From positions 3,337,369 through 3,401,368 of the forward strand of contig NZ_CP036343.1 in NCBI RefSeq assembly GCF_007746795.1: 64,000 bases of DNA, read 5' to 3'. Positions 52,997 to 62,043 of this stretch are shown piece by piece (positions within the stretch are counted from its first letter, which is position 1; every line of letters begins with the position of its first letter). Both the position numbers and the translations under genes were made by a program. The DNA comes from Gimesia algae. Lineage in GTDB: Bacteria > Planctomycetota > Planctomycetia > Planctomycetales > Planctomycetaceae. Under the pieces are notes generated by a model. The model searched no databases. It was not told where the DNA came from and saw only the letters and a program-made list of their open reading frames with translations.

Positions 52997-55228
52997 TTAC
53001 TCCCCACCAAACAGGGAAAATCTGGATTGAGCAGGTTGCGGTTCCGCTGAGGCACGTCTCATTTTCGGATCGACGTATCCTGCAGGCTGGATAAAGGAAT
53101 TGTTCTGGTTTTCCGCTGGACCATTCTGGAACCGGTTTTTGATCATTTGTGTAAATCTGCCAGACCGTTGTGGTGTCTGTGCCCCCTGATATTGTCCGGG
53201 AGCATAAGCCTGTGGCCCACTCGCCGCAGGTGCTGGTGGCGGAGGCAATGGTTGATGTTGATTCGAGTGTACTGGATTTCGTGGATGCACTGGTTGCGTC
53301 GGGAAGGAACTTCGTGGCTGTGGAATCGGCTGTGCTGCAGGTCCCTGCTGGTAAGTCCCGGTAGCCGCCGGTGGATAATAAGGAGAAGCAGGAGCTGGAT
53401 TGAACGGCTGGTAGCCAACTTCAACTCCCTGGCCAGCACCGCGACCATAAGGCTGCAGTTGATAGACGGCTGTGTCCGGAGCCCCTTCTGTCATCGCATA
53501 TTTATATAATTCTTTATCCTGAGGCACTGTAACTTCAAAACCTGGATAGGGAGGCACTTCATCCTCTTCCATCGGTCGTACCAGTTGGGGAGTGACTGTG
53601 ATCAGCAATTCCGACTCTCCCTGACTCGACTGTTTTGAGCTGAACAGGTAACTCCCCACCAGCGGAATTTCTCCCAGCCAGGGAATCCGGGTTACTCCGG
53701 TTGAAGAATCATGCCCAAATAATCCAGCCAGGACAATGGTCTGTCCTTCACGTAATTCGACGGTCGTCTGTGCCCGCCGCGAATTCAATCCGGGAATTCC
53801 CTGCACTGAATTGCCGTCATTAATCTGGCTGTATTCCGGCACGATTCGCATACGAATCAAATCTTTATCAATCACAATCGGAGTCACAACGATAGAGGTA
53901 CCAAAGCCGCGGAATGTCGTGGAGGTCCCCTGGGCACCACCGACACCGACAATTGTTGGAACGGCAAATTCCCCCCCGGCCAGAAAGCTGGCCGAGTGAC
54001 CGCTCAACACCGTTAATGTCGGGCGTGCCATAATTTTGGTGGTACCATTCTGGGCCAATGCGTTGATCAATACATTCACTTCGCCGGCTTCAAAGATACC
54101 CGTTAAAGTTGAGGGAACTCCCCCCATTGAAGATCCCAGAAACTGTCGACCACCATCAAACAGGACACTCAAATCCACACCCAACTGTCTCATCATGGTA
54201 CGGTTCATTTGCGCAATCGTCACATGGATCATCACCTGGAATTCTCCCGGGATCTCTAACATGTTGACGATAAAGGAAGAGGCGTAGCCATTGTTTCCTA
54301 ACCCATCCAGCAAGCCCCCTCCTCCACCATAACCGCCCCCATAGGCGGCTCCGGCTCCATAAGGCTGAGGTCCCCCCAGGTTTCCTTCATAGTTGATCAC
54401 TTCACCGCGGATGACTGACAGAATGTTCGCCGCTTCCGTCGCATCAGAGGCCTCGCCTTTGACAATGATTTTCCGCGAGAGAGGAATCAGATATACTTTA
54501 CTGTTCGGAAAGAGTACCGCGATTTTTCGTTCCAGCTTTCCGTAATCAATCCGTCGCTGGCCTTCCAGGCTGGGGTCCTGAATCGTATGCACGAGATAGG
54601 TAATCGGTGTGTCATCACCTTCAAACCACAGCGTTAAAGTCGTCGTTCCCAGTTCCAGACCCACAATTGAGATTTCCGTGGGAGAATAGGTCACGAATTC
54701 AATAATCGAAGGATCCGCGATCGCATACCGGCGAATACGTGAATTAGTGATGATCAGCTGACTGCGACGGATGATAATTTCCATCTCATCAAAAATTCCG
54801 GGGGTCGACCGGATCTGAGTCGGCAGAGGTTTCCGGGTAATGCGGCCCGTGTCCTGCACCATCTGGATTTGAGGACCGTTCGTCTGAGATCCCGCATCCT
54901 GAATAGGAATCACACCCTGGCGCGCAGGGTCATACTGTGTCTGGGATTGGTATTGAGTTTGTGGCAGATATTTCGGGGAGACTCGATGTTGAACTTGTAC
55001 TGGTGGTTGAGCGTATTGACGTTGGACCTGAGAGGGCGGCGCGGCGTATTGTCCTCCTTGTTGCAAGGCACGCGGTGGCATCTGCAGCATTGCGGGGCCC
55101 TGTGCAAGTGCAAGGTGAGCGAGCGACGATAGACTCGCGATGGTAATCGCGATGATTTTAATGGCATTTTGAAAACAAATCGTTTCAAAAATTCGAAATG
55201 CCGATCCATGGCAGTTCTGCTTGAACAT
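52997..55228 (-). CDS. type II/IV pilus secretin, CpaC/RcpA-like
   Basis: 743 residues. A signal segment is at about 22-42. A Pro/Gln-rich stretch precedes an N0-like domain (IIIRRSQLIITNSRIRRYAI, about 155-230) and a BON/N1-type domain with KVYLIPLSRKIIVKGEASDA. The secretin beta-barrel follows (about 320-570), with VNVLINALAQNGTTKIMARP and VELREGQTIVLAGLF then IPWLGEIPLVGSYLFSS. The C-terminal 150 residues are Pro/Gln-rich. It forms a gated channel in the outer membrane for a Flp-type pilus or secretion machine. The ATPase and prepilin genes are not in the window. Confidence 0.93.
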   Translation of the reverse strand: MFKQNCHGSAFRIFETICFQNAIKIIAITIASLSSLAHLALAQGPAMLQMPPRALQQGGQYAAPPSQVQRQYAQPPVQVQHRVSPKYLPQTQYQSQTQYDPARQGVIPIQDAGSQTNGPQIQMVQDTGRITRKPLPTQIRSTPGIFDEMEIIIRRSQLIITNSRIRRYAIADPSIIEFVTYSPTEISIVGLELGTTTLTLWFEGDDTPITYLVHTIQDPSLEGQRRIDYGKLERKIAVLFPNSKVYLIPLSRKIIVKGEASDATEAANILSVIRGEVINYEGNLGGPQPYGAGAAYGGGYGGGGGLLDGLGNNGYASSFIVNMLEIPGEFQVMIHVTIAQMNRTMMRQLGVDLSVLFDGGRQFLGSSMGGVPSTLTGIFEAGEVNVLINALAQNGTTKIMARPTLTVLSGHSASFLAGGEFAVPTIVGVGGAQGTSTTFRGFGTSIVVTPIVIDKDLIRMRIVPEYSQINDGNSVQGIPGLNSRRAQTTVELREGQTIVLAGLFGHDSSTGVTRIPWLGEIPLVGSYLFSSKQSSQGESELLITVTPQLVRPMEEDEVPPYPGFEVTVPQDKELYKYAMTEGAPDTAVYQLQPYGRGAGQGVEVGYQPFNPAPASPYYPPAATGTYQQGPAAQPIPQPRSSFPTQPVHPRNPVHSNQHQPLPPPPAPAASGPQAYAPGQYQGAQTPQRSGRFTQMIKNRFQNGPAENQNNSFIQPAGYVDPKMRRASAEPQPAQSRFSLFGGE

Positions 55229-55367
55229 CCGCTGTCGCTCCCCAATTGCCTGTATTCAGGAAAATGGTAATTTGGCGTTATACTAAGGCTCGTACTCAGG
55301 GCTGAATCAGCGCCTGATGTTCTCAACGACATAATTTAGATTTAGTAATAACATGCATTTACTCATA

Positions 55368-55389
55368 ACAGGTTATCCTTAACCTGTTA
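55368..55389. promoter_or_regulatory. inverted repeat 140 bp before the secretin start
   Basis: AACAGGTTA (55368-55376) and TAACCTGTT (55381-55389), a perfect 9-bp inverted repeat with loop TCCT. It could be an operator or a leader hairpin; a related TTATCC word follows. Confidence 0.45.
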
Positions 55390-55600
55390 TCCGTTTCTTG
55401 ATTCAATCATGTATGCACACCACGTTCCAGTTACCAATCGAGGAAAAACCACCGGCTTTTCTAAATTGACGAACGCAATTCGGGTAGATACACACCACTT
55501 TGTATTGTTTGTATCGGCTAATCATGAAATCAGGATTAGAGTGGTTCGACTTATTTTTCCTATTTCTATCCTCAAGTTAAGGGTAAACACTTAGTTATGG

Positions 55601-55633
55601 CAAAAATAAAACCCAGGCGCCGGGCCTGGGTTT
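55601..55633 (-). terminator. intrinsic terminator of the Tyr/Gly-rich protein gene
   Basis: AAACCCAGGC (55609-55618) pairs with GCCTGGGTTT (55624-55633). On the minus strand the stem is followed by TTTTATTTTTG. Confidence 0.85.
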
Positions 55634-55683
55634 GTCACGGAAAAACTTCTATATCAACGTTGATTTATGTTGATCAGGCAGTC

Positions 55684-56289
55684 TTACCAGCGGTAATTCG
55701 TATCTCGGTTATAAGTCGGTGCACCAGGATTATACCAGGGACGTCGATAACTGTAGGAAGGGAAGCGGTAATGGCCATATTCATTCGACCGATAGAATCC
55801 GGGACCAAAGTGTTTGGTGTATGGATCTTCCGATAACGCCTGCGTCTGCATGCCTGTATTCGCTTCATTATAGCCACCGAACCAGGTCTGGCCCGCCTGC
55901 ATTCCCACCTGGGGACTGGTCATTCCATACGTGCCGCCTGCTCCCTGAGTCGCACTATAATAATAAGGCGACCCTACCTGGGGCACGACATTATTGGGCA
56001 GCCAGTACTGATTTCCACCTTGGACATAGCCTCCCCCCTGGTAACCGGGAACGGGTCGGGTCAGCGCATCCGGGTTGGCAGCCCCGGGTTGTTGCTGCAT
56101 CTGCTGTTGCATCTGAGGTTGAATGTTGGCAGCAGGATCGGGCAGCGGTCGAACCGAACTGGGAGGGGGTGGCAGTGTGCCTGATTTTCCCAGATCCGCT
56201 CCCGGAATGATCACATCATCTGCATACACGGCGACACAACTGATGACCAGCGGCACCATCACTTGCATGAGTTTTCTATAATTTCCCAT
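55684..56289 (-). CDS. secreted Pro/Gln/Tyr/Gly-rich protein, 201 aa
   Basis: I prefer ATG 56289, which gives a clean signal peptide (GNYRKLMQVM to AVYADD); longer forms are possible. The mature part is low-complexity, with PPPPSS, QMQQQMQQQ and many Tyr/Gly (GYQGGGYVQGGNQYW). It ends in a Tyr/Arg/Pro-rich region (YRFPSYSYRRPWYNP). There is no known domain. It resembles the protein at 56769 in style: both are surface-like proteins next to the secretin. A terminator lies just downstream. Confidence 0.62.
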   Translation of the reverse strand: MGNYRKLMQVMVPLVISCVAVYADDVIIPGADLGKSGTLPPPPSSVRPLPDPAANIQPQMQQQMQQQPGAANPDALTRPVPGYQGGGYVQGGNQYWLPNNVVPQVGSPYYYSATQGAGGTYGMTSPQVGMQAGQTWFGGYNEANTGMQTQALSEDPYTKHFGPGFYRSNEYGHYRFPSYSYRRPWYNPGAPTYNRDTNYRW

Positions 56290-56768
56290 TGCTCTCTCAC
56301 ACCTCATGTTAGTATTCAAAAACATCATCTCTGATGAAAAGCAAAATCAATTCGCCGAAAAACGCAGTACGCCTGGCGCCGCTCTGTCAGATCTATATGA
56401 AATCACAAATGCTTTCGTTCTCTGGAAACGGAAGTCACTCGCGTTGATACTTAAACCTACAACCTGTTTCTGGTGAGAGACCAGAATCCCTACAAAACTT
56501 CATACTTCAAACCGGCTTTCGGCAGTTCCTGCCGGTGCAGTTTGACTGGTTATACTAACCCGATTTAAAAATATGCAGGTTGTAGCGCGCTTATGTGATT
56601 TACATCCTGCGATTTTTATGATGAACCTGAAGGAAAGGCGCTTTGATATTCCGATAAATATCATAGCGTGGGAAGATCTCGCGCTCAGGACACAGAGGAA
56701 ATAGCACGTTTATTCAATTCATCAAACAGATCTGCATTTCTGTTTCATGATCAAGAGGGATTTCGGAT
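56290..56768. other. divergent intergenic region
   Basis: About 480 bp, AT-rich, between two secreted low-complexity proteins on opposite strands. No clear repeat or RNA is seen; promoters for both genes are expected. Confidence 0.5.
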
Positions 56769-57425
56769 ATGTCATCTACATTAATTGCCATCGCCATCGC
56801 AGCTTCTGTCGGCGGAGATCCGATGTATTCAGACGGCGCGTATGGTGCCGATGCAATCCCTTACGAATCCAGCTATCCCATGACCAGCTCCGGCGTCACA
56901 GGCGGAATCTACGGCGACCCACGGTTTCCATTCGATTCACAATACCCCTGGCAGCACGGCTACTTTCAGGAAATTTCTCCGTACAGTGGCTACCACTATT
57001 TTAAGCCTTATAACTATCGCCACGTTCTCTCACAAACACAGACAGCCAATGGCTGGGGAATCACTCCGCAACTGGCTTATTCACAACATTTCTGGAACCG
57101 CTATCAAGAGCAGGCAACCTGGAAAAATTACGCCCTCCCTCCGCGGGAAGAAGATATCGAAGAAATCCAGCAGCGTAAGCGAGATTTCCAGGAACGCCGG
57201 GAAGAGCTGAAGTCATCGTACTATCAACCTCAGCAGACGATGGTACCGGTTGACTATCGACAGCCAGGACAACTGCAGCAGCGTTACCAGCAGCCTCAAT
57301 ATCAACAGCAGCAGTTGCAACAACAGCCCCAGTACCAACAACCCTACCAGCGGCCACAAAGGCAGAACCCCTACCCCAACAACTCTGTGGGTTACGAACA
57401 AAGCCCGGTTTATATCAATCGTTGA
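56769..57425 (+). CDS. secreted Tyr/Gln-rich protein, 218 aa
   Basis: AAGAGGGAT lies upstream of the ATG. The N-terminal 15 residues are hydrophobic but short for a signal (MSSTLIAIAIAASVGGD). The middle has PWQHGYFQEISPYSGYHYFK and FWNRYQEQATWKNYALPPRE. The last 60 residues are Gln/Tyr/Pro-rich (QQRYQQPQYQQQQLQQQPQY). A heptad-like Glu/Arg helix lies at about 130-155. Function unknown. It converges with mtnA, 19 bp away. Confidence 0.6.
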   Translation: MSSTLIAIAIAASVGGDPMYSDGAYGADAIPYESSYPMTSSGVTGGIYGDPRFPFDSQYPWQHGYFQEISPYSGYHYFKPYNYRHVLSQTQTANGWGITPQLAYSQHFWNRYQEQATWKNYALPPREEDIEEIQQRKRDFQERREELKSSYYQPQQTMVPVDYRQPGQLQQRYQQPQYQQQQLQQQPQYQQPYQRPQRQNPYPNNSVGYEQSPVYINR

Positions 57426-57444
57426 GGATCCGGTTGTTCGCAAG

Positions 57445-58527
57445 TTAATCCTGGTCTATTGATAAGACCCGCGCGACTTCTTCGGTTGTCACCGGTTGAA
57501 TCAAACCCCGCTCCGTGATGATGCCGGAAATATATTTCGCTGGCGTCACATCAAAAGCAGGATTATAAACATCCACTCCCACAGGAGCCGTCTGTGTTCC
57601 AAACCCATGGGTGATCTCTTCCGGCAGACGTTCTTCGATGGGAATCTGACTCCCGCTGGTCAGACTCAGATCAAATGTGCTGGAGGGGGCAGCAATATAA
57701 AATGGAATATCATGCAGACTCGCCAGCAGCGCCACGGAATACGTTCCGATTTTATTCGCGGAATCTCCATTGGCGGCGATACGATCTGCTCCGGTCACCA
57801 CAGCCTGGATTTTCTGTTCCTGCATCACCCAGCCTGCCATCGAATCCGTGATTAAAGTCACCGGTATACTACGTCGCATCAGTTCCCACGTGGTCAGGCG
57901 GGCTCCCTGCAAGAGGGGTCGTGTTTCATCGGCGTAGACATGGATCTCTTTTCCCTGCCGCGCCGCCTCAAAGAACACGGCCAGCGCGGTTCCGCCTCCA
58001 GAAGTCGCCAGACCTCCCGCGTTACAATGTGTGAGCACACCATCGCCTTTGGAAAGCAGTTCTGCACCAACTTCGCCGATTTTGTGACACATCTCCAGAT
58101 CTTCCTGTTCAATGCGTCTCGCTTCGTCCAGCAGTCGTGCATGCATCTCCGCATTGGAGAGCGTCGGTAAACTCGCTGCCAGATTCTGCAAACGATCCAA
58201 TGCCCAGAACAGATTCACGGCCGTCGGTCTGCTTTCTGCCAGGTACGTCGCCGCTTCGGTCAAGCGCTGATCAAAGTCCGGACGCTCGGAACCGGTTCCT
58301 GTCTGTAACGCAATTACCACACCGTAGGCAGCGGCAATACCAATCGCGGGTGCACCACGCACGCGCAGTTTTTTAATCGCCTCCCAAACCGTCTCCACAT
58401 CATGACATTCGATTTCGCGAAACTCCATCGGCAACAAAGTCTGATCAATCATCTGCAGATATCCATTTGTTCCGCCAACCCACTGCAGGGTCGCTACATC
58501 CGACGCCATTCGATTCTGTAGATTCAT
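57445..58527 (-). CDS. mtnA: S-methyl-5-thioribose-1-phosphate isomerase
   Basis: 360 residues, the usual length. Catalytic Cys168 in LTHCNAGGLAT and Asp248 in VTGADRIAANGD match the residues known for MtnA. The N-terminal RVRGAPAIGIAAAYG is the phosphate-binding signature. The enzyme isomerises methylthioribose-1-phosphate to methylthioribulose-1-phosphate in the methionine salvage pathway. No other mtn gene is next to it. The start is at ATG 58527. Confidence 0.96.
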   Translation of the reverse strand: MNLQNRMASDVATLQWVGGTNGYLQMIDQTLLPMEFREIECHDVETVWEAIKKLRVRGAPAIGIAAAYGVVIALQTGTGSERPDFDQRLTEAATYLAESRPTAVNLFWALDRLQNLAASLPTLSNAEMHARLLDEARRIEQEDLEMCHKIGEVGAELLSKGDGVLTHCNAGGLATSGGGTALAVFFEAARQGKEIHVYADETRPLLQGARLTTWELMRRSIPVTLITDSMAGWVMQEQKIQAVVTGADRIAANGDSANKIGTYSVALLASLHDIPFYIAAPSSTFDLSLTSGSQIPIEERLPEEITHGFGTQTAPVGVDVYNPAFDVTPAKYISGIITERGLIQPVTTEEVARVLSIDQD

Positions 58528-58761
58528 ATTCGATTCTCTTCCATCTGGGAGAAATGGGAAATTCCGCTTTGCAAGCCAACTCTCATTCTAGCCGAAATCG
58601 CCTCAAACAAAAAACCCAACGGATTGACGGGGTTTTCCATTGATTCTGGTAAATGCACTTTGGTATGCTCAAATCTTCACACCTTATTAAAGATCCTTAA
58701 ATATCACAGGATTTTCCTTCCTGATTAATTGTCAATTGCTGAATATCAAGGAAACAATGTT

Positions 58762-59433
58762 ATGCTCCCAACAACTGCCCGGAAATTATTCTCGCTTGGT
58801 CTGATCGCTGTTCTCGGTTTGACTGCCCCGCTGTTCGCCGAAGAACACTGCGACAGTGACTTCAAAAGCATCTTCAACGGTAAAAACCTGGATGGCTGGC
58901 AAGGTGCCACCGACGGGTACACCGCGAAAGACGGCATGCTGGTCAGCAAAAAAGACAGCGGAGGAAACCTCTTCACTGATCAGGAATACAAGAACTTTGT
59001 TCTACGGTTCGATTTCAAACTGGAGCCAGGCGCCAACAACGGTATCGGATTCCATGTTCCTCTCAACCCCAAAACCAGCCCGGCATATGCAGGTAAAGAA
59101 GTTCAGATTCTGGATGACACTGCAGACAAGTATGCCAAGCTGCAGAAATATCAGTATCATGGTTCCCTCTATGGAACGGCCCCTGCCAAACGCGGTCACC
59201 TGAAACCTGTCGGCGAGTGGAATACCCAGGAACTGCTGGTGGATGGCAATCAAGTCAAAGTCACCTTGAATGGCACGACCATCGTCGACTTCGATATGAC
59301 CGATGCCAAGAAAAACGGCACAATCGATGGCAAAGACCACCCCGGTCTGAAACGGGAATCCGGTTACATCTGCCTGTGTGGCCATGGCGCGAAAATCGAG
59401 TTCAAAAATCTGCGGATCAAAGAACTCGATTAA
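58762..59433 (+). CDS. secreted DUF1080 (3-keto-disaccharide hydrolase-like) protein
   Basis: I start at ATG 58762, with AAGGAAAC upstream. About 223 residues. The signal peptide ends LFAEE. The LamG-like jelly roll has FKSIFNGKNLDGWQG, FRLEPGANNGIGFHVPL-like strands, EVQILDDTADKYAKL and an end ...GAKIEFKNLRIKELD. The family is tied to breakdown of 3-keto-sugars. It lies 45 bp before a Gfo/Idh/MocA oxidoreductase, a very common pairing in planctomycetes, so the two are probably one operon. Confidence 0.9.
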   Translation: MLPTTARKLFSLGLIAVLGLTAPLFAEEHCDSDFKSIFNGKNLDGWQGATDGYTAKDGMLVSKKDSGGNLFTDQEYKNFVLRFDFKLEPGANNGIGFHVPLNPKTSPAYAGKEVQILDDTADKYAKLQKYQYHGSLYGTAPAKRGHLKPVGEWNTQELLVDGNQVKVTLNGTTIVDFDMTDAKKNGTIDGKDHPGLKRESGYICLCGHGAKIEFKNLRIKELD

Positions 59434-59478
59434 GTCCCTCCCCACTTGATTCATACTCTTAGAGACAGGATAAGACTA

Positions 59479-60768
59479 ATGAGTTCAGAACAGAAACCGG
59501 CTTCTTCTGAAGTGACGCGTAGAAATTTCCTGCAGACCGGCGGTGCCGTCGCCGCGGGTCTCGCCTGGACTGCCAAAAGTTATGGTAGTATTCTTGGCGC
59601 CAACGATCGGATTCGTGTCGGGTTTATCGGCGCGGGTGGCATGGCTAACGCACACATGAGTACGTACAACGCCATTCGTGAAAAAAATAACGTCGAAGCG
59701 ATTGCCGTTGCCGACTGCTGGACCACTCGCGCCGAGGAAGGAAAAGTGAAGACCGGCGCGCAGCACGCATTTTCCGATTACCGCAAGGTTCTGGAAATCA
59801 AAGACATTGACTACGTCACGATCGCCACGCCGGAACACTGGCACGCACAGATGACGATCGATGCCCTCGACGCCGGTAAAGCGGTCTATTGTGAAAAACC
59901 GATGACACACAGCATCCCGGAAGCACAGGCCGTCATCAAAAAACAGAAAGAGACAAAGCTGCCGATCCAGGTAGGCGTACAGGGTATGTCTGATGATTCG
60001 TATTCCTCCGCTGCCAAAGCCATCGAAGAAGGGGTACTCGGACAGGTCGTACAGGCTCAGATCGAATATGTCCGTCGTTACGGCGAACAGGGTCCCTGGC
60101 GTCGTCCCGGCCTGAAAGACGGTGATGCGAAACCAGACGATCTCGACTGGAACGCCTGGCTCGGCCATGCTCCCAAAATCGACTGGAACCCGCACCACTA
60201 TTTTGAATGGCGAAACTACTCACAGTACTCGGGTGGCATCTGCACTGACCTGTTTATTCATCGTATCACCCGCATCATGAAAGCCTGCAACCTGCTTTAC
60301 CCCCGTCGGGTCGTCGGCATGGGTGGGATCTGGCAGTGGAATGACGGGCGCAATCTGCCTGACAATTTTGAAATGATCTGCGAGTATCCCCGCGGCATGA
60401 CGGTCTATGTCCTGGGAACCATGAGCAACCGGGTCGGCATCGATCATCTGATTCGCGGCTATCGTGGCACACTCTACTTCACCCGCGAAGGCTGGGTCGC
60501 CAAAGACAAAGATGGCAAAGTACTGGCCGAGCATAAGAAGTCGGGGGCCGAAGACACCAAGCTGCACCACACCAACCTGCATAACCATCTCCGTAACGGC
60601 GAAGCATTGAACTGCCCGACCGAACTGGGCCTGGCAGGTGTTGTCGCCGTTAATATGGCTAACGAATCATGGCGATCCGGCCAGATGATGGGCTGGGACA
60701 CTGAAAAAGAAAAGATGGCTCCCGCCAATACTCTGGAATTGAGCCACTTCCCGGAAGCCAGTTCCTGA
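59479..60768 (+). CDS. Tat-exported Gfo/Idh/MocA-family oxidoreductase
   Basis: I start at ATG 59479 (AGGATA upstream), giving 429 residues. A twin-arginine signal TRRNFLQTGGAVAAGL leads to the Rossmann domain with RVGFIGAGGMANAH (nucleotide loop) and the EKP motif in AVYCEKPMTHS. The C-terminal domain has YFEWRNYSQYSGGICTDLFIH. Such enzymes oxidise sugars with NAD(P) or a bound cofactor. Export as a folded holoenzyme fits the Tat signal. With the DUF1080 gene it probably forms a two-step periplasmic sugar pathway. A strong terminator follows. Confidence 0.93.
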   Translation: MSSEQKPASSEVTRRNFLQTGGAVAAGLAWTAKSYGSILGANDRIRVGFIGAGGMANAHMSTYNAIREKNNVEAIAVADCWTTRAEEGKVKTGAQHAFSDYRKVLEIKDIDYVTIATPEHWHAQMTIDALDAGKAVYCEKPMTHSIPEAQAVIKKQKETKLPIQVGVQGMSDDSYSSAAKAIEEGVLGQVVQAQIEYVRRYGEQGPWRRPGLKDGDAKPDDLDWNAWLGHAPKIDWNPHHYFEWRNYSQYSGGICTDLFIHRITRIMKACNLLYPRRVVGMGGIWQWNDGRNLPDNFEMICEYPRGMTVYVLGTMSNRVGIDHLIRGYRGTLYFTREGWVAKDKDGKVLAEHKKSGAEDTKLHHTNLHNHLRNGEALNCPTELGLAGVVAVNMANESWRSGQMMGWDTEKEKMAPANTLELSHFPEASS

Positions 60769-60807
60769 GTTCGATTGATCGGTCACGGTATTCATAGTCA
60801 AAACAGA

Positions 60808-60836
60808 AACGCCCTGATTGCAGGGCGTTTTTTTTG
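60808..60836 (+). terminator. intrinsic terminator of the DUF1080-oxidoreductase operon
   Basis: CGCCCTG (60810-60816), loop ATTG, CAGGGCG (60821-60827), then eight T. Confidence 0.93.
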
Positions 60837-60873
60837 CTTATCGTTGCATTAAGGTCTCAGGCAACAGCCGACC

Positions 60874-61746
60874 TTATAACGCACCACTGCCAGTCAGTAT
60901 CACGCGGATGGTTTTGAACAGAATTTTGATGTCGTTCCAGATACAGCAGTTCTGTAGATACATCAGATCCAGCGAAACCTTGCGGCGGAAGCTTTCGACA
61001 TTGTTATCGTAACCGTTCACAATCTGTGCAACACCCGTCAGACCTGGTTTTAATCCCAGGCGATTGATGTAATTGGGAATCTCTTTGCTCAAACCTTCGA
61101 TGAATTCCGGGCGTTCAGGACGTGGACCGACTAATGTCATTTCGCCTTTGAGCACGTTCCAGAGCTGGGGCAGTTCATCCAGCCGTGTTTTCCGCATGAA
61201 GCGGCCCAGTTTCGTCACCCGGGGATCTCCCTGGACGGCGAACTGCGCGCCATTTTTTTCCGCATCTACAGTCATCGTCCGAAATTTATACAGTGTGAAC
61301 GGCATTCCATAGCCTGATTCATCCCGCCGATCAGAACCAGGCTGACGACGATCCGCCTCCAGGTTCAGCTCAGCTAAATCCACCTGTGACTGACGGCGAT
61401 CATTCTTGGTCTGAGTTCTCAAGTTCAAACCCACGCGTGTCTGTCTGAAAATTGCCGGACCAGGTGATGTGAGTTTCACCAGCACCACCAGAAACAACAA
61501 TAACGGTGAGAGCAGTATCAGCATCGTAAAGGAAACAGCGATATCCATTATCCGTTTAAACAGCCGCGTACGTTCGGTCAGATTGCGGACATCCACCCGT
61601 GGTTCATCCAGATGCAGTCGTGTCAGCCAGCCGGTTGAACGCCATAGTTCGACATCCATGTATCCTTTCACCAGGTCTGACAACTCTCCTGGTGGAATCA
61701 TGGCTTTACTTGTCTGACTGGTCTTTCCTGCGATCACTGAGCTCAT
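60874..61746 (-). CDS. bacterial sugar transferase (undecaprenyl-phosphate phosphoglycosyltransferase)
   Basis: I start at ATG 61746; a GTG at 61755 is possible. About 290 residues. A single membrane segment (about 68-92, IAVSFTMLILLSPLLLFLVV) precedes the catalytic domain. Landmarks are FRQTRVGLN, the PFTLYKFRTMTVDAE active-site loop, RKTRLDELPQLWNVLKGEM, LVGPRPERPEF and GLKPGLTGVAQI. A 30-residue Arg/Asp/Gln-rich insert (about 110-142) is unusual. It starts lipid-linked exopolysaccharide synthesis at the inner membrane. No other polysaccharide gene is nearby. Confidence 0.92.
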   Translation of the reverse strand: MSSVIAGKTSQTSKAMIPPGELSDLVKGYMDVELWRSTGWLTRLHLDEPRVDVRNLTERTRLFKRIMDIAVSFTMLILLSPLLLFLVVLVKLTSPGPAIFRQTRVGLNLRTQTKNDRRQSQVDLAELNLEADRRQPGSDRRDESGYGMPFTLYKFRTMTVDAEKNGAQFAVQGDPRVTKLGRFMRKTRLDELPQLWNVLKGEMTLVGPRPERPEFIEGLSKEIPNYINRLGLKPGLTGVAQIVNGYDNNVESFRRKVSLDLMYLQNCCIWNDIKILFKTIRVILTGSGAL

Positions 61747-61953
61747 GACAAACACTTTTCTTCTGTTCTGGGTAATCCGTTTGGGCCCTGGATCGTCAGA
61801 CGAGAGGCATAGTCTGATGTGTCGGCGATACAGGGGCTGCCTTTTGTTAAGTACTTACACTGAAAGGCTAGCTCGAAAATGACGCCCATGTTTCAGGAAG
61901 TCTTCCAGATACTCACAGGTCAGTCGAGTCCCGTTCATGCTGAGACAGGTCGT

Positions 61954-62004
61954 ACAAATAAAAACGGTTACAGGAATCAGAACGAATCTGTTTCCTGTAA
62001 CCGT
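61954..62004 (-). terminator. intrinsic terminator of the glucan phosphorylase gene
   Basis: ACGGTTACAGGAA (61964-61976) and TTCCTGTAACCGT (61992-62004) pair over 13 bp. On the minus strand TTTTTATTTG follows. Confidence 0.9.
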
Positions 62005-62043
62005 CATAACAATTATCAGTACTGACGCAGCTGTGATCTGATC

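Larger units (their letters stand above)
55229..55683. other. secretin upstream region
   Basis: About 455 bp, AT-rich, with the hairpin at 55368 and the terminator at 55601. The secretin promoter must lie here. No RNA gene recognised. Confidence 0.55.
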
